Shown here: positions 26,376 through 34,211 of the stretch, one piece after another | Numbering within the stretch: the first letter of the stretch is position 1 | How the letters are laid out: each line of letters starts with the position of its first letter | Origin: Butyrivibrio sp. | Lineage (GTDB): Bacteria > Bacillota > Clostridia > Lachnospirales > Lachnospiraceae | NCBI GenBank assembly: GCA_023664865.1 | Contig: JAMPEU010000027.1 | Span: 1 to 34,211, forward strand | DNA length: 34,211 nucleotides | Direction: 5' to 3' | Made by a program: the position numbers and the translations under genes | The notes under the pieces: generated by a model | What the model was told of the DNA's origin: nothing | What the model saw: only the letters and a program-made list of their open reading frames with translations | Database searches by the model: none

Positions 26376-27596
26376 ATGTCACAGATATGGGAATATATTA
26401 AGATAGCCTTGATGAATATTAAAAGCAATAAAGGACGTTCTGTTCTTACTATGCTTGGCATTATTATCGGCATCATGTCGGTAATTATGATTATGGCGGT
26501 AGGAAACGGCGTAAGAGGGCAGATTAACGATGAACTGGAAAGCATCGGAAGCGGTTTGATAGAACTTTATGTGGATAGCACTCTTGAGAGTACAACAATG
26601 CGTTTTGCATATGAAGACTGTGAACTGATTCAGGAAAAGGTAGAACATGTCAAGGGGGCAACTCCTTCTATGGGCGGCTGGGGAACCGTAGACGGACCGA
26701 AAGGAAATTTCGAGGCGATGGCAACGGCAGGAAGTGAAAGCCTTCAGTATTATTCAGGCAACGGCGGTAAAGTTATTAAAGGGAGATATTTTACCAAGGC
26801 GGAGGCGGAGAGCGGTAATAGAGTATGCGTTATTCCCGAAAGCAGCGCCATTAATTTATTTGGCACAACCGATGTGGTAGGGCTTGATATTGAACTGACG
26901 CTTTATGGCGATTCACAGGAATTGACGATAGTAGGCGTGCGCGAAGATACGGCGACGAGTTTTGTCAACAGCGGCACCAATCTGACAATAAATGTGGAAC
27001 TGCCAATATCGGTAATGGGAAATGACTTTTACTTCTATATTGACGAATTTACCGATATGATAATCTTTGCAGAGTCTACCGAATATTGCACGGAGGTGGC
27101 ACAGAATGCCGTAAGAGTTTTGGAAAATAAGTATCAGGTGCGTGGCGAAAATCAGATTATGGTGCAGAGCATCACGGATATGTCGGAACAATTCGACAGC
27201 ATTTTAGGGATTGTTACGGTATTTATCTCACTGGTTGCGGCAATATCGCTGCTGGTTGGCGGAATTGGCGTTATGAACATCATGCTGGTATCCGTGACAG
27301 AGCGTACAAGGGAGATAGGCATACGCAAAGCCTTGGGTGCAAGGACGGGTTCAATTTTGCTGCAGTTTCTTGCCGAAGCCGGAATTATAACCATGCTGGG
27401 CGGCATCATAGGGATTGTGCTTGGCATATTATCGGGCAATCTGCTATGCTCCGCGTTAGATTTGACTGCAAGGACTGAAGTGTCCACGATTATCGGCGCG
27501 ACCTTGTTTTCTTCCGCAGTCGGTATTTTCTTCGGAATATATCCGGCAAAAAAGGCGGCGAAGTTAAGCCCGATAGAAGCGCTTAGACATGAATAG
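26376..27596 (+). CDS. ABC transporter permease, MacB/FtsX type
   Basis: A protein of 406 residues. The N-terminal helix (KSNKGRSVLTMLGIIIGIMSVIMIMAVGNG) and a MacB periplasmic-type core domain of about 200 residues (residues ~60-270) are followed by three helices with the FtsX motif: FISLVAAISLLVGGIGVMNIMLVSVTERTREIGIRKALGAR, then FLAEAGIITMLGGIIGIVLG and SAVGIFFGIYPAKKAAKLSPIEALRHE. All of these are as in MacB. The extracellular domain is well conserved. It is the third gene of the exporter operon, ending with the AAKLSPIEALRHE tail typical of the family. Confidence 0.95.
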   Translation: MSQIWEYIKIALMNIKSNKGRSVLTMLGIIIGIMSVIMIMAVGNGVRGQINDELESIGSGLIELYVDSTLESTTMRFAYEDCELIQEKVEHVKGATPSMGGWGTVDGPKGNFEAMATAGSESLQYYSGNGGKVIKGRYFTKAEAESGNRVCVIPESSAINLFGTTDVVGLDIELTLYGDSQELTIVGVREDTATSFVNSGTNLTINVELPISVMGNDFYFYIDEFTDMIIFAESTEYCTEVAQNAVRVLENKYQVRGENQIMVQSITDMSEQFDSILGIVTVFISLVAAISLLVGGIGVMNIMLVSVTERTREIGIRKALGARTGSILLQFLAEAGIITMLGGIIGIVLGILSGNLLCSALDLTARTEVSTIIGATLFSSAVGIFFGIYPAKKAAKLSPIEALRHE

Positions 27597-27690
27597 CAGC
27601 TATGAATAAAGTTTTATCTACTTGCGCTTTGCCCGAAATTTATTATAATAATATAGTAACAAAAGAAAGAGAAAGGCTTAATAATAAGTT

Positions 27691-28170
27691 ATGGAAGTCG
27701 AATTTGATGTAAAAATGAATTCCGGAATTTTATATGATTATATGATGCACCATACGTTCAGCAGTTTTTCGGGCATATTCGGAACTGTTGTCGGCGCGTT
27801 AATGATTATCGTCGCTTATTCAAACAAGCAGTTTCTCCTATTGGCGGCGGGACTCATTATCCTTGTTTACCAGCCGTGGACTCTTTTTCTGCGCTCTAAA
27901 AAGCAGATGCTTAATAATCCGGCGTTTAAAAAGCCGCTGCATTATAAGCTGACGGAAGAGGGTATTGAGGTATCGCAGGAAGAGGCTGTTGAAAGCCAGA
28001 AATGGGAGGACATGTATAAGGCGGTCTCTACAGGCAGCAGCATTATTGTATATACTTCGCGCGTGAACGCTTGTATTTTTCCTAAGAAGGATATCGGAGA
28101 GGATAAATATAAAGTAATAGAAATGATTTCAACGCATATGCCGGCTAAAAAAGTAAAGATTAGAAGCTGA
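27691..28170 (+). CDS. YcxB-like membrane protein
   Basis: A 159-residue protein with two hydrophobic segments (about 31-48 and 49-66), an N-terminal strand MEVEFDVKMNSGILYDYMMHHT and a C-terminal PH-like domain with HYKLTEEGIEVSQEEAVESQKWEDMYKAV and IIVYTSRVNACIFPKKDI. This matches the YcxB-like family, whose function is unknown. GAAAGAGAAAGG upstream is the ribosome-binding site. It stands 94 bases after the exporter and 80 before tsaE; a link to either is not evident. Confidence 0.82.
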   Translation: MEVEFDVKMNSGILYDYMMHHTFSSFSGIFGTVVGALMIIVAYSNKQFLLLAAGLIILVYQPWTLFLRSKKQMLNNPAFKKPLHYKLTEEGIEVSQEEAVESQKWEDMYKAVSTGSSIIVYTSRVNACIFPKKDIGEDKYKVIEMISTHMPAKKVKIRS

Positions 28171-28250
28171 AAATGGCGTGTGCCACAAGCGGAAGAATAT
28201 GAGTCCATGTTAATAAAGACTGAACTTTGAATACTGGCAGGGATATAGGA

Positions 28251-28676
28251 ATGAAGCAGATTATTGAGACTTACGGTACACAGGAAACATATGAACTTGG
28301 AAAAAAGCTTGGAGCGCGCGCAAAGGCAGGGGACGTCTATGCGCTGCTTGGAGATTTGGGAGTCGGCAAGACTGTTTTTACGCAGGGAGTAGCGGAAGGA
28401 CTTGGAATTGCCGAATCCGTGAACAGTCCGACTTTTACAATTATTCAGGTATATGACGACGGAAGGCTGCCGCTTTATCATTTCGATGTATATCGAATCG
28501 GAGATGTAGAAGAGATGGACGAGATAGGTTATGACGAATACTTCTATGGAGATGGCGTATGTCTGATTGAATGGGCGGATTTGATTGAAGAAATAATGCC
28601 GGAAAAATATACGAAAATTACCATTGAGAAAAATCTTGAAAAGAGTTTTGATTACCGTATTATCAGTATTGAATGA
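28251..28676 (+). CDS. tsaE: tRNA threonylcarbamoyladenosine biosynthesis ATPase TsaE
   Basis: TsaE, together with TsaB and TsaD, adds threonylcarbamoyl to A37 of tRNAs that read ANN codons. The protein is 141 residues from ATG 28251; a longer frame from 28227 is disfavoured by lack of a site. Walker A GDLGVGKT is at residues 34-41, with the NSPTFTIIQVY and PLYHFDVYRI signatures and the C-terminal VCLIEWADLIEEIMPE. It is the first of the t6A genes, 84 bases before tsaB; a G-U rich hairpin lies in the gap (28691-28733). Confidence 0.95.
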   Translation: MKQIIETYGTQETYELGKKLGARAKAGDVYALLGDLGVGKTVFTQGVAEGLGIAESVNSPTFTIIQVYDDGRLPLYHFDVYRIGDVEEMDEIGYDEYFYGDGVCLIEWADLIEEIMPEKYTKITIEKNLEKSFDYRIISIE

Positions 28677-28760
28677 TGATAGGCATAAGCACTTGTGAAA
28701 CTGTAAAAAAGGTTTCGCAGTCGCTTGTTATAGTCAGTAAGAGAGGGGCATGGTATCGTA

Positions 28761-29471
28761 ATGAGGCTTGTCGCATTAGATAGTTCGGGTTTGGTCGCTT
28801 CCGTAGCCGTGGTGGAAGACGATACGCTTATAGCGGAATACACTATTCAATATAAGAAAACACATTCGCAGACCTTACTGCCGATGCTCGATGCAGTCCG
28901 CAATATGATTGAGCTGGATTTTGATAAGGTAGACGGAATCGCGGTTGCAGCGGGACCGGGTTCATTTACAGGGCTTCGTATTGGCTCCGCTACGGCAAAA
29001 GGGCTGTCGTTTGCCACAAACGTACCGATTGTGTCGGTTCCCACCGTGGAAGGATTGGCATATAATTTATATGGAACCGACAAAATAGTCTGCCCTATCA
29101 TGGACGCCAAAAGAAATCAGGTCTATACGGGCATATATGAGTTTATTCGGGATGGAAATTCATATGCTTTACATAGCATAGAGGAGCAATGTGCGACAGC
29201 GTTTGATGAGATAGTTCAGAAGCTTAATGAAATAGGAAGAGAAGTAATCTTTTTAGGAGACGGTGTTCCTGTCTACAAGGATAGAATAACAGAAGTTATG
29301 AAAACTGCATATTCTTTTGCACCGGTCCATCTGAACAGGCAGCGCGCAGCAAGCATAGGGGCGCTTGGCTGCATTTATTATGCAATGGGGCGTATTCAGA
29401 GCGGGGCGGAACATTCACCGGAATACTTAAGGCTGTCTCAGGCGGAGCGCGAGCGGAAAGAACGGGAATGA
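28761..29471 (+). CDS. tsaB: tRNA threonylcarbamoyladenosine biosynthesis protein TsaB
   Basis: A 236-residue ASKHA-fold partner of TsaD. It shows MRLVALDSSGLVASVAVVEDD at the N-terminus, THSQTLLPMLDAV and the GIAVAAGPGSFTGLRIG motif that defines TsaB, then AKGLSFATNVPIVSV. It scaffolds TsaD and TsaE. The stop is 3 bases before rimI, so the two are coupled in translation. Confidence 0.95.
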   Translation: MRLVALDSSGLVASVAVVEDDTLIAEYTIQYKKTHSQTLLPMLDAVRNMIELDFDKVDGIAVAAGPGSFTGLRIGSATAKGLSFATNVPIVSVPTVEGLAYNLYGTDKIVCPIMDAKRNQVYTGIYEFIRDGNSYALHSIEEQCATAFDEIVQKLNEIGREVIFLGDGVPVYKDRITEVMKTAYSFAPVHLNRQRAASIGALGCIYYAMGRIQSGAEHSPEYLRLSQAERERKERE

Positions 29472-29474
29472 AAT

Positions 29475-29921
29475 ATGGATATGGACGGCTTGCAGATTAG
29501 AATGATGAAGCGTGATGATGTGGAGCGCATATGCGAGCTGGAAGAGGAAACCTTTTCCATGCCGTGGTCGCGCGACGCTTTTATCGAAATGATTGAAAAT
29601 AAAGACGCAAGATATTATGTGGCGGAACTTGACGGTCACATCGTCGGCGGCTGCGGAGTGCTGCTCATAGCAGGCGAGGGGAACATAACCAATATAGTAA
29701 TAGATGAAAAAGCAAGAAACCGCGGTATCGGAACCAGACTTCTGCAATTTCTCATAGAAGACGGATATCGCAACGGTCTTGATGCTTTTACCCTGGAAGT
29801 GCGTGTGAGCAATGCGGCGGCAATCCATGTTTATGAAAAATTGGGATTTTTTTCCGCAGGAATTCGTCCTAACTTCTATGAAAAGCCCAAAGAAGATGCT
29901 ATGATAATGTGGAAGAGATAG
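29475..29921 (+). CDS. rimI: Ribosomal-protein-alanine N-acetyltransferase RimI
   Basis: A GNAT acetyltransferase of 148 residues; the family acetylates the N-terminus of ribosomal protein S18. The acetyl-CoA site is ARNRGIGTRLL (R-x-x-G-x-G), preceded by GNITNIVIDEKARNRG as in RimI, and the C-terminal NAAAIHVYEKLGFFSAGIRPNFYEKPKEDAMIM is almost a standard RimI tail. It follows tsaB without a clear ribosome-binding site; the order tsaE-tsaB-rimI is common in Firmicutes. Confidence 0.93.
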   Translation: MDMDGLQIRMMKRDDVERICELEEETFSMPWSRDAFIEMIENKDARYYVAELDGHIVGGCGVLLIAGEGNITNIVIDEKARNRGIGTRLLQFLIEDGYRNGLDAFTLEVRVSNAAAIHVYEKLGFFSAGIRPNFYEKPKEDAMIMWKR

Positions 29922-29964
29922 GCAGGAAATAAAGTATTTACCACTATTTTTGCATACTGCGAGT

Positions 29965-29973
29965 TGTTATAAT
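29965..29973 (+). promoter_or_regulatory. Extended -10 promoter before the small Cys protein gene
   Basis: TGTTATAAT, with TG spaced one base from a perfect TATAAT. TTGCAT at 29950 is too close to be the -35 (12 bases). It would serve the small Cys protein, rnz and the genes beyond. Confidence 0.5.
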
Positions 29974-30032
29974 AGAGTCAGATACACAAAAGGAAACAAT
30001 CTTTTAATATGCAGGAATAGGGGAGAATGAAT

Positions 30033-30281
30033 ATGAGGACTTATCTTAATAAAAAAGAAACAAAACTTACGGCGGTTATCTGTAACTGCTGCAAAAAAGA
30101 ATTATTGGTAGAAAATGGAATTTTAAAAGACGAATGTATCCATATTTCACATGATTTCGGATATTTCAGTAAAAAAGACGGTGAAACGCAAAGCTTTGAT
30201 TTGTGCGAGGACTGTTATGAAAAAATAACGGAAAAATTTATAATTCCTGTAGAAACTAAAGACAGGCAGGAATTAATATAG
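30033..30281 (+). CDS. Small Cys-pair protein of unknown function
   Basis: A protein of 82 residues from ATG 30033; GGGGAG at 30020-30025 is 7 bases away, while the in-frame ATG 30027 is only 1 base from it. It has CNCCKK near residue 20 and CEDCYEK near residue 62, pairs that could bind zinc, with a central HDFGYFSKKDGE segment. Proteins of this kind are common next to tRNA-processing genes in Lachnospiraceae, but I do not recognise a named family or a function. Confidence 0.65.
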   Translation: MRTYLNKKETKLTAVICNCCKKELLVENGILKDECIHISHDFGYFSKKDGETQSFDLCEDCYEKITEKFIIPVETKDRQELI

Positions 30282-30353
30282 TCTGTATGCGGATAAGGAC
30301 ACACTGGTTCAGATGCCGATGTTTGCAGGCTTATGGAAAGGTATGGTATTAGT

Positions 30354-31262
30354 GTGTTAGAGATTTGTTTGCTTGGAACCGGGGGCATGATGCCCCTGCC
30401 ATACAGATGGCTTACTTCACTTATGGCAAGGTATAACGGAAAAAGTATATTGATTGATTGTGGCGAGGGCACGCAGATTGCCATGAAGGAAAAAGGCTGG
30501 AGCCCTAAACCTATTGATATCGTATGCTTTACGCATTTTCATGCGGACCATATAAGCGGACTGCCGGGACTGCTTCTGACGATGGGCAATGCAGAACGGA
30601 CAGAGCCGCTTCTTATGATTGGACCAAAAGGGCTTACGAAGGTGGTATCGGCGCTGCGTATAATTGCGCCGGAGCTGCCGTTTGATATAGAATGTCTGGA
30701 ACTGACGGAAGCAGAACAGGTATTGCAATTTGACGGTTTCAGGATAGAGGCATTTAAAGTCAATCACAATACGATCTGCTACGGATATAATATAGTCGTC
30801 GAAAGAATAGGAAAATTCGATGTTGAACGCGCCAAGGAGCTTGGAATTGAAAAAATATACTGGAATAGGCTGCAAAAAGGTGAAATCATTGAGACCGAAC
30901 AGGGTACTCTTATGCCTGACATGGTGGTTGGAGCTCCCAGAAAAGGAATAAAACTCACATATTGTACTGATACAAGACCAACTGACAGTATTGTCAGAAA
31001 TGCTAAAGGCGCGGACTTATTTATATGCGAGGGCATGTATGGGGAGCCGGATAAGAAGCAGAAGGCAATAGAGCACAAGCATATGACGTTCTATGAGGCG
31101 GCGGATATGGCGAAAAAGGCGGAAGTATGCGAGTTGTGGCTTACACATTACAGCCCTTCGCTTGTACGGCCGGAAGATTATATGGACGATGTAAGGAAAA
31201 TTTTTCCAAATTCACTTGCAGGGAAAGACGGAAAGAGTGTAGACTTATTATATAAAGATTGA
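30354..31262 (+). CDS. rnz: Ribonuclease Z
   Basis: Metallo-beta-lactamase-fold endonuclease that cuts the 3-prime trailer of tRNA precursors without CCA; both tRNAs in this window lack an encoded CCA, which fits. The zinc motif HFHADH is at residues 61-66, with LIDCGEGTQIAMKEKG and the C-terminal HMTFYEAADMAKKA and LTHYSPSLVRPEDY motifs. The start is uncertain: GTG 30354 gives MLEICLLGTGGMMPLP like homologues (302 residues), while ATG 30333 adds seven residues. Confidence 0.9.
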   Translation: MLEICLLGTGGMMPLPYRWLTSLMARYNGKSILIDCGEGTQIAMKEKGWSPKPIDIVCFTHFHADHISGLPGLLLTMGNAERTEPLLMIGPKGLTKVVSALRIIAPELPFDIECLELTEAEQVLQFDGFRIEAFKVNHNTICYGYNIVVERIGKFDVERAKELGIEKIYWNRLQKGEIIETEQGTLMPDMVVGAPRKGIKLTYCTDTRPTDSIVRNAKGADLFICEGMYGEPDKKQKAIEHKHMTFYEAADMAKKAEVCELWLTHYSPSLVRPEDYMDDVRKIFPNSLAGKDGKSVDLLYKD

Positions 31263-31280
31263 AAAATTAGGGGGAGGGGT

Positions 31281-31850
31281 ATGATGAAGAAGTCCAGCGG
31301 AGTAAAGATTGTAATTATAGGCGTTGTTATAGCGGCGCTTGTCGTCGGCTATTTCTATCATTTGGCTAATAAGACGAAGGAAACGAAAGAGGAAGATGTA
31401 GAATCTACATTAGTACAAACTACGCTTCTGCGCGATTTGGACAAAAATTATCCGCCTTCACCGAAGGAAGTTGTCAGGTACTTTAACGAACTTGCCAGAT
31501 GCCTGTACAATGAAAAATATACCGAGGATGAGTTTGATGCGCTGGCATTAAAGGCGATGGGCATTTATGATGAGGAGTTGAATGCTAATAAGCCTGTAGA
31601 CCAGTATCTGGAAGATTTAAAAAGCGATATTGAGGGATTTAAGGCATTAGACCAGTCGATTTCGGCATATCAGCTGCCTGCAAGCACAGATGTTGAATTT
31701 TACGAAGAAAACGAAAGCTCCTGCGCCAGACTTTATTGTAATTATAACATCAGGAAGGGAACGCAGAAGTTTTCAAGCGATGTAGTGTTTATACTGCGTC
31801 AGGACGAGAATAAACGCTGGAAAATTCTCGGCTGGGCTGAGAGTAAATAA
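31281..31850 (+). CDS. Membrane-anchored protein of unknown function (DUF6715-like)
   Basis: A 189-residue protein with an N-terminal membrane anchor (residues about 8-28, VKIVIIGVVIAALVVGYFY) and a soluble domain with LLRDLDKNYPPSPKEVVRYFNELARC, ELNANKPVDQYLEDLKSD and a C-terminal strand-rich part ending DENKRWKILGWAESK, close to an NTF2-like or related fold. The family name is tentative and from memory. GGGGGAGGGG is the ribosome-binding site. It sits between rnz and tsaD with gaps of 18 and 33 bases, so it belongs to the same transcript. Confidence 0.72.
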   Translation: MMKKSSGVKIVIIGVVIAALVVGYFYHLANKTKETKEEDVESTLVQTTLLRDLDKNYPPSPKEVVRYFNELARCLYNEKYTEDEFDALALKAMGIYDEELNANKPVDQYLEDLKSDIEGFKALDQSISAYQLPASTDVEFYEENESSCARLYCNYNIRKGTQKFSSDVVFILRQDENKRWKILGWAESK

Positions 31851-31883
31851 TAGCTGTATATTATAAAGGGTTAGGAATTTGAA

Positions 31884-32903
31884 ATGGAAAAAGAAGACGT
31901 GCTGATTCTGGCAATCGAAAGCTCATGCGACGAAACAGCGGCTGCGGTTGTGAAAAACGGCAGAGAAGTTTTATCAAATATTATATCTTCGCAGATTGAT
32001 TTACATACCGTATACGGCGGCGTTGTTCCAGAAATCGCATCAAGAAAACATATTGAGAAAATCAATCAGGTTATTGAAGCGGCGTTGCAGGAAGCCGGCG
32101 TTACACTAAAGGACATTACTGCCATAGCAGTAACTTATGGACCGGGGCTTGTGGGAGCGCTGTTAGTCGGAGTATCTACGGCGAAGGCAATTAGTTTTGC
32201 GTCAGGACTTCCGTTAATCGGAGTTCATCATATAGAAGGACACATAAACGCTAATTATATTGAAAATAAAGAGTTAGAGCCGCCTTTCATATGTCTGGTA
32301 GCGTCAGGCGGACATTCACATCTGGTTATAGTCAAAGACTATGGGGAATATGAAATCCTTGGCAAGACAAGAGACGATGCGGCGGGGGAAGCGTTCGACA
32401 AGGTAGCAAGAGCAATCGGACTCGGTTATCCCGGCGGACCTAAGATAGATAAGATATCTAAGGAGGGCAGCGCAGACGCGATTCATTTTCCGCGTGCTAA
32501 AGTAGTGGACGCAGTATATGATTTTAGTTTCAGCGGCTTGAAATCAGCGGTTCTCAATTACCTTAATTCTTGTGAGATGAAGGGTATTGCAATCTGCCAG
32601 GCGGATGTGGCGGCGTCATTCCAGAAAGCGGTAGTGGATGTGCTGGTGGAACATTCCATGGCAGCGGTAGAGGAATATGGACTACGGAAATTCGCCATTG
32701 CAGGCGGAGTGGCATCGAATACTTCTTTGCGGGAGGCTTTTATAGAGGAGTGTGCAGATAGAAAGATAGAATTTTTCCGTCCCTCGCCTATATTCTGTAC
32801 GGACAATGCCGCGATGATAGGCACGGCGGGGTATTATGAATATTGCAGGGGAGTTCGGCATGGCTATGACTTGAATGCTGTTCCGAATCTGCGGCTTGGA
32901 TAG
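31884..32903 (+). CDS. tsaD: tRNA N6-adenosine threonylcarbamoyltransferase TsaD
   Basis: The catalytic enzyme of t6A synthesis, 339 residues, ASKHA fold. Its N-terminus [16 protein letters not shown], the metal ligands His116 and His120 in [21 protein letters not shown], the [25 protein letters not shown] segment and the C-terminal [20 protein letters not shown] are all typical. It works with TsaB and TsaE, whose genes are nearby, and with TsaC, not seen here. Next gene ispD starts 65 bases on. Confidence 0.96.
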   Translation: MEKEDVLILAIESSCDETAAAVVKNGREVLSNIISSQIDLHTVYGGVVPEIASRKHIEKINQVIEAALQEAGVTLKDITAIAVTYGPGLVGALLVGVSTAKAISFASGLPLIGVHHIEGHINANYIENKELEPPFICLVASGGHSHLVIVKDYGEYEILGKTRDDAAGEAFDKVARAIGLGYPGGPKIDKISKEGSADAIHFPRAKVVDAVYDFSFSGLKSAVLNYLNSCEMKGIAICQADVAASFQKAVVDVLVEHSMAAVEEYGLRKFAIAGGVASNTSLREAFIEECADRKIEFFRPSPIFCTDNAAMIGTAGYYEYCRGVRHGYDLNAVPNLRLG

Positions 32904-32968
32904 GCGCGCAAAGTAGTGCAGATATTGTACCGCCTTGGAATATAGATTTACAGACAGGGTAAGAATGG

Positions 32969-33703
32969 ATGATTAGTATGAATATGAAGGATAAGACAAC
33001 GGCCGTGGTGCTGGCAGCAGGTCAGGGCAGGCGTATGCACAGCAGTGTGCAGAAGCAGTATATGCTGTTACAGGATAAACCGGTCATTTATTATGCGCTG
33101 AAAACATTTCAGGAGAGCTTTATTGATGAAATCATCCTTGTAACGGGCGAAGGTGAGGAAGATTTCTGTCAGAATGTAATAGTAGATAAATATAATTTGT
33201 CCAAAGTGAAGAAAATAGTAGCAGGAGGCGCAGAACGGTATCATTCTGTAGCTAATGGGCTTAAAGTGGCAGATAACAGTGGTTATGTTTTTATACATGA
33301 CGGGGCAAGACCTTTTTTGACGCAGGAAATATTGCATAGGGCATATAATGCGGTAAAAGAATATCATGCGTGCGTAGTGGGAATGCCTGTAAAGGATACA
33401 ATTAAAATAGCCGACGATAATGGGCTTATTAAGCGTACTCCGGACAGAAAGAGTATGTGGCAGATACAGACGCCGCAGGTTTTTGACTTAAAACTTGCAA
33501 AAGAAGCTTATGGAAGTCTGCTTGAGAGGGAAGAAGAACTTAAGGCTGAGGGGATAAATATTACCGATGACGCTATGGTAGTCGAAACATTATTACACCA
33601 TCCTGTTAAATTAATAGAGGGTTCATATGACAATATTAAATTAACGACTCAGGAAGATTTGGATATCGCATGTTATATAATGAAACGGCATATAATTTCT
33701 TAA
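32969..33703 (+). CDS. ispD: 2-C-methyl-D-erythritol 4-phosphate cytidylyltransferase
   Basis: Third step of the non-mevalonate isoprenoid pathway: MEP and CTP to CDP-ME. The 244-residue protein has the nucleotidyl-transferase start VVLAAGQGRRMHSSVQKQY, the VFIHDGARPFL, MPVKDTIKIAD and TPDRKSMWQIQTPQVF motifs, and ends EGSYDNIKLTTQEDLDIA. AGGG at 32956-32959 is 9 bases before ATG 32969; two later ATGs in frame are less well placed. No other pathway gene is in the window. A strong tRNA promoter follows its stop at once. Confidence 0.93.
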   Translation: MISMNMKDKTTAVVLAAGQGRRMHSSVQKQYMLLQDKPVIYYALKTFQESFIDEIILVTGEGEEDFCQNVIVDKYNLSKVKKIVAGGAERYHSVANGLKVADNSGYVFIHDGARPFLTQEILHRAYNAVKEYHACVVGMPVKDTIKIADDNGLIKRTPDRKSMWQIQTPQVFDLKLAKEAYGSLLEREEELKAEGINITDDAMVVETLLHHPVKLIEGSYDNIKLTTQEDLDIACYIMKRHIIS

Positions 33704-33712
33704 AAAAAGCTG

Positions 33713-33741
33713 TTGACACTAATATTCTTTTTTGCTACAAT
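33713..33741 (+). promoter_or_regulatory. Strong promoter of the tRNA-Ser genes
   Basis: TTGACA (33713-33718), 17 bases, TACAAT (33736-33741), 38 bases before the first tRNA. It is the closest match to consensus in the window. Confidence 0.8.
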
Positions 33742-33779
33742 ATTCATTGCGCTGACTGGAAAGTCAGTAAAAACGATAT

Positions 33780-33865
33780 GGAGAGGTATCGAAGTGGTCA
33801 TAACGAGGCGGTCTTGAAAACCGTTTGTCCGCAAGGGCGCGTGGGTTCGAATCCCACCCTCTCCG
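33780..33865 (+). tRNA. tRNA-Ser (UGA)
   Basis: A class II tRNA of 86 bases: acceptor GGAGAGG with CCTCTCC and G discriminator, anticodon loop CTTGAAA with TGA, long variable arm (TTGTCCGCAAGGGCGC area), and T-arm GTGGG TTCGAAT CCCAC. The CCA end is not encoded. Confidence 0.95.
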
Positions 33866-34018
33866 CTGGAGATGCTTTCTCCATCAGGAATGACTGTATT
33901 TACAGACATTGCCATTATTAATTTAATTTCGTATTGACACAGCTTTATTCCCACGAGCAATGAGAAAAATAGCCATGCCTGCATGGATATTTGACGAATG
34001 CCGCGAGGTTATTTACTT

Positions 34019-34108
34019 GGAGAAGTACCCAAGATGGCTGAAGGGACACCCCTGGAAAGGGTGCAGGTCGTTAATAGCGGCGCGAGGGTTCAAATCCCTC
34101 CTTCTCCG
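34019..34108 (+). tRNA. tRNA-Ser (GGA)
   Basis: A class II tRNA of 90 bases: acceptor GGAGAAG with CTTCTCC and G discriminator, anticodon stem CACCC/GGGTG with loop CTGGAAA (anticodon GGA), long variable arm GCAGGTCGTTAATAGCGGCG, and T-arm GAGGG TTCAAAT CCCTC. CCA is not encoded. A TTGACA at 33934 without a good -10 lies before it, so it may depend on the upstream promoter. Confidence 0.94.
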
Positions 34109-34211
34109 TTCGGACCGTTCTTTATGTCGGTACGAGGACATTAGTAAGAATGTACTAGCACCTTGACAAACAAACAGCAATGCAACCCTGAAAATTCGAA
34201 GAGAATTATTC
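34109..34211 (+). other. Unassigned spacer at the window end
   Basis: No gene is recognised. It holds TTGACA at 34163-34168 with no good -10 box at 16-18 bases, and CCTGAAAATTCG at 34187 that recalls leader or spacer motifs near rRNA operons in Clostridia. The sequence past the window would decide this. Confidence 0.25.

Noticed and set aside
28691-28733. Another copy of the hairpin element between tsaE and tsaB
   Set aside because: A short G-U-rich hairpin is present and shares GTTTCGCA with the arm of element A, but the core motifs are absent.
33934-33962. A second promoter before tRNA-Ser (GGA)
   Set aside because: TTGACA is perfect but the -10 at 17 bases is GCAATG, too weak to call.

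Overview
The window reads as a piece of chromosome from an anaerobic Firmicute, most probably a Lachnospiraceae (Clostridia). This is inferred from the mix of genes: an aspS-gatCAB cluster, a Ptb-Buk butyrate kinase pair, stand-alone PurO-type and AICAR-formyltransferase enzymes in place of a fused PurH, an ECF-type riboflavin transporter under an FMN riboswitch, and several small membrane proteins typical of that family. I see no prophage, insertion-sequence transposase, CRISPR array or integron. Most of it is core metabolism and information processing.

Layout. 1-3612: the end of aspS, then gatC, gatA and gatB (amidotransferase for misacylated tRNA). 3655-6623: a minus-strand protein of unknown function whose best start codon is AUA, then a membrane sulfatase/LTA-synthase-like gene split by a frameshift in an 8-G tract. 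6713-7712: a YhcH-family protein and a small membrane protein. 7831-11445: guaB, purO-like and purV-like genes, that is, the last steps to IMP and its conversion to XMP. 11656-13679 (minus): buk and ptb, the last two steps of butyrate formation, transcribed away from secA. 14041-17755: secA and prfB, the latter with a +1 frameshift site that carries UAA rather than the usual UGA. 17752-19956 (minus): a DUF975-like membrane protein, a small HExxH/zinc-ribbon protein and a strongly Asn/Tyr-rich membrane protein. 20205-22574: tex. 22641-23714: FMN riboswitch, terminator, an extra 30-bp hairpin, and ribU. 24182-27596: a MacB-like ABC exporter (ATPase, membrane fusion protein, permease). 27691-33703: a YcxB-like protein, the t6A genes tsaE, tsaB and tsaD with rimI, rnz, two small unknown genes, and ispD. 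33780-34108: two tRNA-Ser genes.

The most unusual item is a family of long hairpin elements at 10024-10228, 11461-11605 and 23819-23985. They share a conserved core (CGGTACT/AGTACCG-type stem and a GCGARAGCGT side motif, with GAGA or GAAA as a potential GNRA tetraloop), but each copy has outer arms of a different sequence that nevertheless pair with each other. A fourth hairpin at 22873-22957, between the riboswitch terminator and ribU, may be a degenerate relative. This looks like a non-autonomous repeat or structured-RNA family that I do not recognise.

All calls come from reading the sequence and translations; no database search was run. Start codons were moved from the longest open frame for gatB, ptb, secA, the membrane fusion protein, tsaE, rnz and the small Cys protein, on the basis of ribosome-binding sites and family N-termini.
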